Made by a program: the position numbers and the translations under genes
The notes under the pieces: generated by a model
Told to the model about the DNA's origin: nothing
Database searches by the model: none
What the model saw: the letters and a program-made list of their open reading frames with translations, nothing else
DNA from: Fodinibius salicampi
Lineage (GTDB): Bacteria > Bacteroidota > Rhodothermia > Balneolales > Balneolaceae
Direction: 5' to 3'
Length of the DNA stretch: 64,000 bases
Assembly: GCF_039545095.1 (NCBI RefSeq)
Contig: NZ_BAABRS010000001.1
Location: 806,001-870,000 of the forward strand
Shown: positions 19,373-28,195 of the stretch, piece after piece
Layout of the letters: each line of letters begins with the position of its first letter
Numbering within the stretch: the first letter of the stretch is position 1

Positions 19373-20605
19373 CTAAAGATTTATAACGGCTCCAAGTCCG
19401 ATAACATTGCGAAATTTAAAAGAAGATGCGTCACCCGGATGAGACAACCACAGTGGCAGATCGTAGCGAAGCATAAGTCCGCGATTTTTTCCGAGGTAGT
19501 CGGGAATATTTATTGAAAACATAAAGCCCGGGCCCGCATCTGAAAATAGCGTATTTTGTTCCTCTTCCCTAAGTCCCAATGAGGTACCCGTGTCAAAGAA
19601 CAGGTACGAATGAAGCTCAATAAATTCACCAGCAACGGGAATAGTTTTAATTACTTTATTTAAGGGGTTAGGGTAATCAAGCTCCAGGTTGACGGCGGAA
19701 AATGAGGTATAAAGGGGAGCTGTTCTTTCATTTAATAAATCAATATCCTGATGGGTATATCCGCGAAGGTTTGCATCGCCGGTAACCTGAATGTTACCTG
19801 ATTGCATCCAGGAAGGCGGGATGGTTCCGCGGGCCCGGGTCCATCCACTATTCATCCACTTTCGGCCTGTTTTAAAACTCCTGGAAAAAAGATGTTCCGG
19901 TGCTGTATTTGTTGTCGCCAGACCTGTAAATAAGTGACTATTTAAGGTTACTGATTCAGTGAGCGGTATACGTTGTTTAAAGGTTATCACTGCTTTGGAA
20001 AAATTATTATATTTCCCCAATATATTAGCATCCGCAGATATAGAAAACACATAACGCCCCAGCCTGTTATCGTTGGTTTTCAATAAGTTAACGGATATTG
20101 GAAACAGCCATTCCTGTTGCCATAGCTGAGAATACAACAAGTAACTTTCTTCGAAATGACGTTGGGCATCCATGCCCAGGGAAAGCTCGGTGTAGTTTGT
20201 TTCATCAAATCCCTTTTGCCACCGTTTATTAAAGGAAAGTCCATGGGTTTGGAAGCCGGTACGAAAGGAGCTCCTTCCCCGAATGTTAGCCTCACTACCA
20301 AATTCAGATAGCGAAGGAATAGGCTCAGTAAGGGATATATAATAAGATACAGGATGAGTGGGTATTTTTGTCCCCAACCAGATTCCGGCATCCAGTCTAT
20401 GGGGACCGTCACCAAAGGTGCCGGACATCTGACCTCGTACTCGTCCCCCAACCCGTATACCATCCACACTATTAAACCAAAGGTCAGGCGCAGGAAGAAG
20501 CTCATAGCTCCTATCGTCCTGTGCTATTATAGTGGTGGGCCCGGCAAAGAAGGCAGCAGCGGTAATTAAGACAAAAGATATTATGATTTGTTTGGTATAA
20601 TCCAC
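19373..20605 (-). CDS. Outer-membrane beta-barrel protein (surface-antigen/Omp85-like barrel, no POTRA)
   Basis: The 410-residue protein starts at GTG 20605, which gives a clean signal peptide (DYTKQIIISFVLITAAAFF, cleavage after AQ). The longer frame opening at TTG 20677 lies inside the NUDIX gene and is less likely. After cleavage come alternating aromatic strands: FNSVDGIRVGGRVRG near the start, ANLRGYTHQDID in the middle, and a C-terminal GLMLRYDLPLWLSHP...VIGLGAVINL. These resemble barrel domains found alone or behind M1 peptidases in Bacteroidota. No POTRA domains precede the barrel. It overlaps the NUDIX stop by 25 nt and is followed 9 nt later by the pseudo-caspase lipoprotein. The role is unknown. 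Confidence 0.7.
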   Translation of the reverse strand: MDYTKQIIISFVLITAAAFFAGPTTIIAQDDRSYELLPAPDLWFNSVDGIRVGGRVRGQMSGTFGDGPHRLDAGIWLGTKIPTHPVSYYISLTEPIPSLSEFGSEANIRGRSSFRTGFQTHGLSFNKRWQKGFDETNYTELSLGMDAQRHFEESYLLYSQLWQQEWLFPISVNLLKTNDNRLGRYVFSISADANILGKYNNFSKAVITFKQRIPLTESVTLNSHLFTGLATTNTAPEHLFSRSFKTGRKWMNSGWTRARGTIPPSWMQSGNIQVTGDANLRGYTHQDIDLLNERTAPLYTSFSAVNLELDYPNPLNKVIKTIPVAGEFIELHSYLFFDTGTSLGLREEEQNTLFSDAGPGFMFSINIPDYLGKNRGLMLRYDLPLWLSHPGDASSFKFRNVIGLGAVINL

Positions 20606-21039
20606 TCGTCTAACAATTTGTTTTGAGTTACTATCGAGATTAACAGCTTCATGAGCCGCCGCTGTTCCGGCCACCAAATATAATCAGATATTTGCTCTTT
20701 ACGAATCCACCGGGCTTCTACATGCTCATAATTTAGATTGATTGGGGCTGACTGTGTTGCTATCTCTGCTGCAAAAGCTGGAATTTGCTGAATAGTGTCT
20801 GACTTAACATCGTAAAATTGATTAACGGACGGAAGAGTCCAAAAGGTCTGTGGCTTCCACCCGGTTTCCTCTGATAATTCCCTTTGTGCCGCCTCATATG
20901 CTTTTTCACCGGACTCTACCTTGCCGCCAATCATCCGCCATTGGCCTGCATACATAACGTCCGGCGATCTTTTTAGTATTAGTATTTTTACCTCTTCACC
21001 ACCAGTTCGGTAGGCATAGAGATCAACAAGGCGACTCAT
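20581..21039 (-). CDS. NUDIX hydrolase
   Basis: The 152-residue protein carries a full Nudix box, GKVESGEKAYEAAQRELSEE followed by TGW, matching GX5EX7REUXEEXGU with every metal-binding acid present. It also has the N-terminal VKILILKRSPDVMYAGQWRM typical of NTP or nucleotide-sugar pyrophosphohydrolases. Which nucleotide it cleaves is not determined by the box. Its place just after ugd and UDP-glucuronate decarboxylase makes a nucleotide-sugar or house-cleaning role plausible, but that is inference. It starts 11 nt after the decarboxylase gene and its end overlaps the barrel gene. Confidence 0.88.
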   Translation of the reverse strand: MSRLVDLYAYRTGGEEVKILILKRSPDVMYAGQWRMIGGKVESGEKAYEAAQRELSEETGWKPQTFWTLPSVNQFYDVKSDTIQQIPAFAAEIATQSAPINLNYEHVEARWIRKEQISDYIWWPEQRRLMKLLISIVTQNKLLDEWIIPNKS

Positions 21040-21050
21040 TATATCAAATA

Positions 21051-21995
21051 TCAGTCGTTGGCCAGAACCTTCTTTTTGAAATAATCCAATGTCTTACTAA
21101 GTCCCTCCTTTCGATCGTACTTTGGTTCCCATCCCAGTACTTCCCGGGCCCGTGAGATATCAGGCTGCCGTATTTGCGGATCGTCTTTGGGAAGTTCCTC
21201 AAATACAATCTCGCTATTGGAATTGGTAAGATCAATAATCTCTTTGGCAAACTCCAGTATGCTAATTTCCTGGGGATTACCAAGATTTACTGGCTCCACA
21301 AATTCGCTCTGTGAGAGTCGCCAAATACCTTCAACCAAGTCATCGACATAAATGAAGGAACGTGTTTGCGACCCGTCTCCATAGACTGTAATCGAATTGC
21401 CAGTGAGCGCCTGACGCATGAAAGTCGGCAGAGCTCGTCCATCGTGCAAACGCATTCGCGAGCCGTAGGTATTGAAGATACGGACGATCCGCGTTTCTAT
21501 TCCATGATAACGATGATAGGCCATTGTCATGGCTTCAGCAAAACGTTTGGCTTCGTCATAAACCCCCCTGTGACCAATAGGATTAACATTTCCCCAGTAA
21601 TTCTCTTTCTGGGGATGTGTAAGGGGATCACCATATACTTCACTAGTAGAGGCCAGCAGGAATCGAGCGTTTTTAGCTTTAGCCAGCCCCAACGCCTTAT
21701 GCGTACCCAAGGAACCTACCTTCAGCGTTTGGATAGGCATCTCGAGATAATCGATAGGAGATGCAGGCGAAGCAAAATGAAGGATAAGATCCAGATCACC
21801 GGAAACATGAATATAATTCGTTACGTCATAATTGACAAAGGAAAAGCGATCATTGCCAACCAAATGAGCGATATTGTCGCTGTCTCCCGTAATAAGATTA
21901 TCCATACAGATAACCTCATACCCCTCCTTTATATAGCGGTCGCAAAGGTGAGAACCTAAAAATCCAGCCCCACCAGTGATAAGAACACGCTTCAT
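21051..21995 (-). CDS. UDP-glucuronate decarboxylase (UXS-type SDR)
   Basis: From ATG 21995 the protein has 314 residues. The frame extends upstream to a GTG at 22022, but the ATG places the Rossmann motif correctly at the N-terminus. It is an extended short-chain dehydrogenase: [20 protein letters not shown] binds [13 protein letters not shown] supplies the Ser/Thr, and [13 protein letters not shown] holds the YxxxK pair. The [20 protein letters not shown] and [12 protein letters not shown] motifs are those of UXS enzymes, which turn UDP-glucuronate into UDP-xylose. The upstream gene makes UDP-glucuronate, so the two form a two-step pathway to a cell-surface sugar. RmlB-like activity is less likely. 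Confidence 0.9.
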   Translation of the reverse strand: MKRVLITGGAGFLGSHLCDRYIKEGYEVICMDNLITGDSDNIAHLVGNDRFSFVNYDVTNYIHVSGDLDLILHFASPASPIDYLEMPIQTLKVGSLGTHKALGLAKAKNARFLLASTSEVYGDPLTHPQKENYWGNVNPIGHRGVYDEAKRFAEAMTMAYHRYHGIETRIVRIFNTYGSRMRLHDGRALPTFMRQALTGNSITVYGDGSQTRSFIYVDDLVEGIWRLSQSEFVEPVNLGNPQEISILEFAKEIIDLTNSNSEIVFEELPKDDPQIRQPDISRAREVLGWEPKYDRKEGLSKTLDYFKKKVLAND

Positions 21996-22087
21996 ATTTT
22001 GATCTTCATTCAAAGTAGACACCTTAACTATTTATTGTATTATGGGGTATCATCTTATTAACACCCAGAACCGGCGCTTGAATTCTA

Positions 22088-23419
22088 TTACACATTTACT
22101 GCCGGACGTCCTACACTGATATAAGTAATGCCAGCTTTTTCTGCACGGTCCAAGTCATAGAGATTGCGACCGTCAAAAATGACCGGCTGCTTCATCTCGT
22201 CGGCAAAATTATCGACGGTGGGGCGACGAAACTCATTCCACTCGGTACAAATGACCAAAGCGTCTATATCATCCAGCGCTTCTTTCTGATCATGTACAAA
22301 GGTGGTATTATCCAGCACTTGCTGGTTGGTCGCCCGCTTAAAAGTACTAATCGCCTCTGGATCATAAGCTAACAGCTTTGCTCCCCGTTTTACAAGCTCA
22401 TCGGCGATGTATAGCGCCGGAGCTTCCCGGATGTCATCTGTTTCCGGCTTAAAAGAAAGTCCCCACATCCCAAAAGTCTTGCCGCTAAAATCGTCAGTAC
22501 CATAATAATCCTCCATCTTTTCAACGATAGATATTTTCTGAGATTCGTTGACTTTCATAACCGAATCTATAATTCTAAAATCATAGCCATTTTGCCGGGC
22601 CGTGTAGTGAATAGCCTGAACATCTTTAGGAAAACAGCTCCCCCCATATCCAATGCCAGCAAAAAGAAAACGCTTACCGATACGGGAGTCCGTTCCTACC
22701 CCGCGACGCACATTATCTACATTTGCGCCCACCTTTTCACAGATATTGGCAATTTCATTCATAAAGGTAATTTTCGTTGCCAGCATTGCATTAGCAGCAT
22801 ATTTAGTTAGTTCTGAGCTGCGCCGGTCCATTACAATAATGGGATTACCCGATCGGACAAACGGTTCATAGAGTGTGGTCATGATTTCGGCTGCCTTCTC
22901 GCTGGAAGTACCGATTACTACTCGTTCGGGATACATAAAATCATCTACAGCCGCTCCTTCACGCAAAAACTCCGGGTTGGAAACCACATCAAACAATGAT
23001 TCATCTAAATTTTCAGCGATAGCTTTATGTACGCGGTCTCCCGTACCTACAGGAACGGTAGATTTGTTTACAATGACCGTATAATCATCAATAAGCGATC
23101 CCAGCTGGTCGGCCACCTTCATAACGGCGGTGAGATCAGCCTGTCCGTCACCGCCCGGAGGAGTAGGTAAACACAAAAATACAATATCGGCCTCCTTTAC
23201 GGCTCCCTCTATCTCGGTTGTGAAATGGAGACGTCCCTCACGCTGTCCGCGGGAGAACAGGGTTTCCAGGCCCGGTTCATAAATGGGAATTTGGCCTTCT
23301 TTCAGTTGGTCAATTTTCTCTTCATTGATGTCTACACATGTAACCTTATTGCCCGAATCAGCAAAGCAGGTACCACTGACCAACCCCACATATCCGGTGC
23401 CTATAACTGCTATGTTCAT
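22088..23419 (-). CDS. ugd: UDP-glucose 6-dehydrogenase
   Basis: The 443-residue protein has the N-terminal NAD motif MNIAVIGTGYVGLVSGTCFA, the NKSTVPVGTGDRV segment, EFLREGAAVDDFMYPERVV and the catalytic GIGYGGSCFPKDVQAI with its cysteine intact. It oxidises UDP-glucose to UDP-glucuronate in two NAD-dependent steps. It lies 4 nt downstream of greA and 92 nt upstream of the decarboxylase that would use its product. The length and all motifs are normal. A GDP-mannose dehydrogenase is the alternative in this superfamily, but the paired UXS gene supports UDP-glucose as substrate. Confidence 0.94.
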   Translation of the reverse strand: MNIAVIGTGYVGLVSGTCFADSGNKVTCVDINEEKIDQLKEGQIPIYEPGLETLFSRGQREGRLHFTTEIEGAVKEADIVFLCLPTPPGGDGQADLTAVMKVADQLGSLIDDYTVIVNKSTVPVGTGDRVHKAIAENLDESLFDVVSNPEFLREGAAVDDFMYPERVVIGTSSEKAAEIMTTLYEPFVRSGNPIIVMDRRSSELTKYAANAMLATKITFMNEIANICEKVGANVDNVRRGVGTDSRIGKRFLFAGIGYGGSCFPKDVQAIHYTARQNGYDFRIIDSVMKVNESQKISIVEKMEDYYGTDDFSGKTFGMWGLSFKPETDDIREAPALYIADELVKRGAKLLAYDPEAISTFKRATNQQVLDNTTFVHDQKEALDDIDALVICTEWNEFRRPTVDNFADEMKQPVIFDGRNLYDLDRAEKAGITYISVGRPAVNV

Positions 23420-23423
23420 TTAT

Positions 23424-23894
23424 TTATCGCTCAATATTTTTGATTTCTAGTTTTAGTTCTCCGGCCGGCACTTCCACTTCTAGTACGTCTCCTATTTCGG
23501 AGCCCAAAATAGCCTGACCGATAGGTGATTTAACCGATATCTTGCCCTCTTTAAAGTTTGCTTCATCCTTGGATACCAAGGTATACTTCACCTCTTTATC
23601 TACAGTATGATTGTAGATGGTGACTGTAGAAAGCAGGTATGCCTTGTCTATATTTACATCTTCTTCATCGAGGATGCGGGCATTAGCCAGAGCATTCTCA
23701 AGTTCAGCGATACGCTTTTCAAGCATACCCTGGGCCTCTTTTGCCGCATCATACTCGGCATTTTCACTTAAATCACCCTTAGCTCGAGCCTCAGCAATCT
23801 CTTCGGCTATCTCCTTGCGTCCTCTTCCTTTAAGATCTTTAAGCTCTGCTTCCAGTTTTTCAAATCCTTCACGTGATAAGTAGTTCTTTTCCAC
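23424..23894 (-). CDS. greA: Transcription elongation factor GreA
   Basis: The 156-residue protein begins with MEKNYLSREGFEKLEAELKD, the start of the GreA N-terminal coiled coil. The acidic tip carries the two key residues in GDLSENAEYDAAKEAQ. The C-terminal FKBP-like domain follows, with SPIGQAILGSEIGDVLEVEV. GreA rescues backtracked RNA polymerase by stimulating transcript cleavage. It heads the minus-strand run that continues with ugd 4 nt later. Upstream is a 463-bp gene-free region with a terminator-like hairpin only about 45 nt from the start codon, which may regulate the operon. Confidence 0.96.
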   Translation of the reverse strand: MEKNYLSREGFEKLEAELKDLKGRGRKEIAEEIAEARAKGDLSENAEYDAAKEAQGMLEKRIAELENALANARILDEEDVNIDKAYLLSTVTIYNHTVDKEVKYTLVSKDEANFKEGKISVKSPIGQAILGSEIGDVLEVEVPAGELKLEIKNIER

Positions 23895-24357
23895 GATACT
23901 CAGCTTTTGTTTTAAAAGTAATTTAAGCTTGGAATAAAAAATGCCAGCGGGAAGGCTGACATTTTATCTATGATAACGGCATAAAATACTATCTTATTGA
24001 CACTTATACCAAATCTAAATTTAGCAGCACCGAAAGTTTTTTGCTGGCAATAAACATTTATGGGTTATTAATATGTCAGCTACTAGTGGCGATCGATTTA
24101 TAAAAAAACTTTAATCGTTTACAATCTATTTTGACTCCCTTTTGAGTTGCAAATATTTATCGGGAAACTGCTCAATTCCATTTAAAGATTGATAATTGTA
24201 AGTGCTCACGTCCGTAGAGCTTTCTAACTATCGCATAAATTAATAGGCATACTTCTCTCATAATTTGTCTTCAGTAAAGTACTTTGTCTAATCCCCAAAG
24301 GGAATTATTTACTGAAATACCGGCAATCAGTGTTAAACCTACTAACTTTTCAAAGTG
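23895..24357. other. 463-bp gene-free region upstream of greA
   Basis: I find no coding frame here. It must contain the greA promoter and the end of the dodecin transcript, since both genes read leftward. The only clear structure is the hairpin at 23938-23965. The rest is AT-rich and unremarkable. Confidence 0.5.
23938..23965 (-). terminator. Terminator-like hairpin just upstream of greA
   Basis: AAAATGCCAGC and GCTGACATTTT form an 11-bp stem with one C-A mismatch and a six-base loop. Read on the minus strand it is followed by six T residues, as in an intrinsic terminator. It lies between the dodecin gene (about 390 nt away) and the greA start (about 45 nt away), so it may either end the dodecin transcript or act as an attenuator in the greA leader. 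Confidence 0.55.
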
Positions 24358-24561
24358 TCAGGAATTCTCGACAACGAAAGTAACCTTTGCATTCACCCGG
24401 TACTTTTCGATCTGGTTGTTAGATACAATTCCCTGGATATTTTCGCAGTTGACACTTTTAATGTTCTGAACTGTTTTCGATGCTTGTGTTACGGCATTCT
24501 GAACTGCTTGTTCAACGGACTCTCCTTCAGCGATGACCTCTATTACTTTTGCTAACGACAT
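24358..24561 (-). CDS. Dodecin family protein
   Basis: The 67-residue protein fits dodecin in length and pattern: VIEVIAEGESVEQAVQNAV, the loop KTVQNIKSVNCENIQG and the C-terminal strand IEKYRVNAKVTFVVEN. Dodecins assemble as dodecamers that store flavin or CoA. The tryptophan that stacks on flavin in archaeal dodecins is not evident at the expected site, which here reads SVNCEN, so flavin binding is uncertain. The gene stands alone, divergent from metG, with 271 nt between start codons. Confidence 0.85.
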   Translation of the reverse strand: MSLAKVIEVIAEGESVEQAVQNAVTQASKTVQNIKSVNCENIQGIVSNNQIEKYRVNAKVTFVVENS

Positions 24562-24765
24562 AAGTGACCTCTTTTTGATTGTTTTTTAATATATGATTCT
24601 GGGCAGGTTTATTAACGTCTCCAACCTTATCCTGCTACATTATATTATTGTAACGAAAATTGGGCAGAGATAATACTGTTCTTTTATCCTTTTAACAGGT
24701 ATAAACTGTCTTTAAAAAATCACTGTCAGCTATCATTAAATCAATCCACACATCACCAAAGCATT

Positions 24766-24798
24766 ATTGTTATTTTTAGCTGGATACTCTTATTTTCG
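24766..24798 (+). promoter_or_regulatory. Weak candidate promoter for metG
   Basis: A TTG at 24767-24769 is followed after about 21 nt by TATTTTCG at 24791-24798. This resembles the Bacteroidota primary-sigma pattern (TTG at -33, TAnnTTTG at -7) and lies 35 nt before the metG start codon. The match is partial and found by eye only. Confidence 0.25.
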
Positions 24799-24832
24799 GT
24801 TTCTATAAAACTAACTGTCAAAATTTAGCTTC

Positions 24833-26860
24833 ATGTCCAAACGCACTCTTGTTACTTCTGCACTGCCTTACGCTAACGGTCCCATACATCTGGGACATTT
24901 GGCCGGGGCGTACCTGCCCTCTGACCTCTATGTACGCTATAAGCGCCTAACGGAGGAAGATATTATTCATATCTGCGGTTCGGATGAACATGGAGTTCCC
25001 ATCACTATTGCAGCCGAAAAAGAAGGAGTCAATCCCCAGGATATTGTGGATCGTTTCCACGAACGTAACAAGCAGATATTTGAAGATTTCGGTATCGAAT
25101 TTGATTACTACGGACGGACCAGCTCCGAAACACATCACGAAACCTCACAGGCTTTCTTTAAAAAACTTTATGAGGACGGGGTCTTCGTGGAAAAAACCGA
25201 AGAGCAACTGTATGATCCCAAGGCTGAGATGTTCCTCCCCGACCGGTATGTAAAGGGAACGTGTCCCCATTGCGACTATGATGAAGCTTATGGAGATCAA
25301 TGCGAAAGTTGCGGAACCTCCTTATCTCCCACTGATCTGATCAATCCCAAGAGTGCTATTACCGGCGATACGCCCGAGACGCGGGAAACAAAGCACTGGT
25401 ACCTGCCGCTGGGGGATTTCCAGGAGAAACTGGAGCAATGGTTGGATACCCGTGAAAACTGGAAGCCCAATGTAATGGGACAGGTTAAGAGCTGGCTCGA
25501 TGATGGCCTTGCAGACAGGGCTGTTACGCGTGATCTCAGTTGGGGAGTTCCGGTACCGGTGGAGGATTCTGAAGGCAAGGTACTTTACGTGTGGTTTGAT
25601 GCCCCTATCGGCTACATTTCGGCAACCAAGGAATGGGCTGAGCAGCAGGGCGATCCTGAGCGGTGGAAAACTTACTGGCAGGATGAAGAAACAGACCTCA
25701 TCCATTTTATAGGTAAAGACAATATTGTGTTCCACTGCATTATGTTTCCGGCTACGCTTATGGCCCACGGTGACTATGTTTTGCCCAAAAATGTACCGGC
25801 CAATGAATTCCTGAACCTGGAGGGCAAGAAACTCTCAACTTCCCGTGGATGGGCCGTATGGCTGGAGGATTACCTTGAAGATTTTGACGCCGACCTGTTA
25901 CGCTATGTACTCGGCACTACTCTCCCGGAAACAAAAGATTCTGATTTCTCTTGGGAAGGATTCCAGAATAAGGTCAACAGCGAACTGGCTGATATCCTGG
26001 GCAATTTTGTATTCCGAACCACTTCATTTACTAAGAAATACTTTGAAGGGGAAGTCCCTAAGCTCATTGATCCCACGGAGAAAGACCTCGAGACCTTGAA
26101 GAAAATTCAGGATCAGAAAGAAAAGATAAGCGCTGCTTATGAGCAGTTTAAACTGCGGGAAGCTATCGCCGAGACCATGAATCTCGCGCGTATCGGGAAT
26201 AAATATTTTACAGAGATGGAACCCTGGAAAACGCGGAAAGAAGACCGCATAATCTGTGGCAATACTCTTCACGTATGCCTGCAAATTACTGCGGCCCTGA
26301 GCGTGCTTTTTGATCCTATCCTACCCAACAAGATGAAGCAGCTTCGCAGTGAACTAAACGTTTCGGACGATACCGGATGGAAAGAGATCAACTCCTCCCT
26401 CCTGTCTGCGGGAGCTTCCATTGAAAAGGGCGCCATTCTTTTTGAAAAGATAGAAGACGAGGAAGTGGAAGAACAGTTGCAAAAACTGGAAGAGCGTACC
26501 GCAGAACAGGAAGAAAATTCAGACATTGAGCCGCTGAAGGAAAATATGACCTTCGATGACTTTATGAAGATGGATCTACGTGCCGGCAAAATCATTGCAG
26601 CCTCCCCCATTGAAAAGGCCGATAAGCTACTTAAGATCGAAGTTGACCTGGGCTTTGAACAGCGGACTATTGTTTCCGGGATCTCCAACGATTTTAGTGC
26701 AGATGAAATCGTCGGGCAAAAAGTATGCGTAGTGGCAAACTTGGCTCCAAAGAAACTTATGGGCGTGGAAAGCAACGGCATGATCCTGATGGCTGAAGAG
26801 GCCGATGGTTCCCTTAAGTTCGTAGAAACCGATGCCAAGCCGGGTAGTCCTATTATGTAG
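24833..26860 (+). CDS. metG: Methionyl-tRNA synthetase
   Basis: The 675-residue protein has the class I HIGH-type motif in PIHLGHLAGAY near the N-terminus. A zinc knuckle with two CxxC pairs (CPHCDYDEAYGDQCESC) follows at about 140-160, and the KMSKS-type loop is GKKLSTSRGWAV near 340. The C-terminal 110 residues form an EMAP/Trbp111-like tRNA-binding domain (FMKMDLRAGKIIAASPIEKA) that also dimerises the enzyme in the E. coli type. All catalytic motifs are intact. It appears monocistronic, with the next plus-strand gene about 210 nt away and separated by an inverted repeat. Confidence 0.97.
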   Translation: MSKRTLVTSALPYANGPIHLGHLAGAYLPSDLYVRYKRLTEEDIIHICGSDEHGVPITIAAEKEGVNPQDIVDRFHERNKQIFEDFGIEFDYYGRTSSETHHETSQAFFKKLYEDGVFVEKTEEQLYDPKAEMFLPDRYVKGTCPHCDYDEAYGDQCESCGTSLSPTDLINPKSAITGDTPETRETKHWYLPLGDFQEKLEQWLDTRENWKPNVMGQVKSWLDDGLADRAVTRDLSWGVPVPVEDSEGKVLYVWFDAPIGYISATKEWAEQQGDPERWKTYWQDEETDLIHFIGKDNIVFHCIMFPATLMAHGDYVLPKNVPANEFLNLEGKKLSTSRGWAVWLEDYLEDFDADLLRYVLGTTLPETKDSDFSWEGFQNKVNSELADILGNFVFRTTSFTKKYFEGEVPKLIDPTEKDLETLKKIQDQKEKISAAYEQFKLREAIAETMNLARIGNKYFTEMEPWKTRKEDRIICGNTLHVCLQITAALSVLFDPILPNKMKQLRSELNVSDDTGWKEINSSLLSAGASIEKGAILFEKIEDEEVEEQLQKLEERTAEQEENSDIEPLKENMTFDDFMKMDLRAGKIIAASPIEKADKLLKIEVDLGFEQRTIVSGISNDFSADEIVGQKVCVVANLAPKKLMGVESNGMILMAEEADGSLKFVETDAKPGSPIM

Positions 26861-26922
26861 TTCCCCGTAATAAGATCTGTTTATTACAGACTGCAATTTA
26901 TTAAGGAGAAAAGCCTTTAAGG

Positions 26923-26987
26923 TTATAATTATGGACCCTACTATCATATGTATTTTGCTAATGTACTATTTGGTCCATTAATTATAA
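26923..26987. repeat. Near-perfect 15-bp inverted repeat after metG
   Basis: TTATAATTATGGACC at 26923-26937 faces GGTCCATTAATTATAA at 26972-26987. They are complementary except for one extra A, with a 34-nt spacer. It lies in the gap after metG and has no T run. It could be a structured RNA element, a weak terminator or the ends of a tiny mobile-element remnant. Confidence 0.5.
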
Positions 26988-27069
26988 TTGATAATCTCAT
27001 CATATATATTTTGATCTGTACAGTCGTTATATGCCCTAAAAGCCGTATCCAATATTACTATAATAAATT

Positions 27070-28195
27070 ATGAATGATAAATCTCCTGCTTTAGGATTAA
27101 TAATATTTGTCACTTTTTTATTCTTTTCATGCACACAGGAAAACGACTCTGCCGATCGTCTTTCCAAAGATCTATTTGAAGCGTTACCTATGGAGACAGT
27201 TTTAGTTTACGGAGTCAAATGACATCGCCTTTCGTTATATCCGATCGATGGAAATAGATAGACGGGGGAACATTCTGATCAATGATCCCAGTCAACCCGT
27301 GGTGTTCATGCTCAATGGGAAAGGGAACTTGATTCAGAAAATTGGTAAAGAAGGACGAGGACCAGGTGAATTTCAAAATGCAGGTTCTTTTTTAACCGTT
27401 CATGACAGCTTAGCAGTTACCGATGGTCCATCCCATAAAATTGAAGTATTCCAATATCTCAATACCAAATACGAACATATTCGAACCATTGATATTGAAA
27501 ATCAAAAGCTTTTAGGCAACCTGCTTGGTCTTACAGATAAGGGGATACTCTTGGAGAATGATATTTGGTTGTCTCCCTTTGCCCCAAAAAATCCTACTGA
27601 AACAGCGATAAGCTTTCTTGACCATAAAGGGGATATTCTTCAAGACACTTTGTTTAGTGTACCAATTCATGAATTTGTTGTACATGATAATTCAGAAACC
27701 GCTTTTGTCAGAGGAAAAATTTTTGGAAACAGCTCAAAGTTGGCATACGATGACAACAAAGGAAGGATCTACTCACTATGGACAGATAAACTGAGTATTG
27801 ACTATTTCACACTTGACGGTGAAAGGCACCACGCATTTTCATATCCCCTCCTCCAACCGGTCAACATCACTAAAGTTGAGCGCGATAGCGCCTTAAACCG
27901 CTTGGATGAGCCTACACGAGATATAATGCGTAAGCATATGCCTGATGTAAAGCCCATTGCAGGTCATATGGTGGTAGATGATCAACAACGTTTATGGGTG
28001 GAGCTGTTGTCTGAAGAATTAGGACATGGATGGTTCGCATTTAGCGCGGATGGTGAACCATTATTTCATATAAAAATTCCTCATCACAATGCTATCCTTC
28101 AGGATATCCGTGGAAACACTTTCCTCTGGAATTACACCAATAAAAAGGGAGTTCCAACTGCTGTGAAATCAAGAGTCAATATACCAGAAGTATAG
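27070..28195 (+). pseudogene. Frameshifted 6-bladed beta-propeller lipoprotein
   Basis: An ATG at 27070 opens a lipoprotein-like start (FVTFLFFSC, Cys about 21), but this frame ends in TGA at 27220. A second frame, open from just past a TAG at 27203 and carrying TESNDIAFRYIRSMEIDRRG, continues to a stop at 28195. It has repeated propeller motifs such as GNILINDPSQPV, GKEGRGPGEFQNAGSFLTV and VVDDQQRLWVELL, typical of Bacteroidota 6-bladed beta-propeller proteins. Removing one T from 27206-27208 joins the frames into about 374 residues. So a one-base insertion, real or a sequencing error, splits the gene. If only the second frame is translated, the ATG at 27248 gives 315 residues without a signal. 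Confidence 0.75.

Noticed and set aside
20606-20677. TTG-initiated N-terminal extension of the barrel protein
   Set aside because: It overlaps the NUDIX gene by nearly 100 nt and would place 24 polar residues before the signal peptide. The GTG at 20605 gives a normal signal peptide.
26269-26838. 189-codon minus-strand frame opposite metG
   Set aside because: It lies wholly within the tRNA-binding end of metG, is Ser-rich and resembles no protein family.
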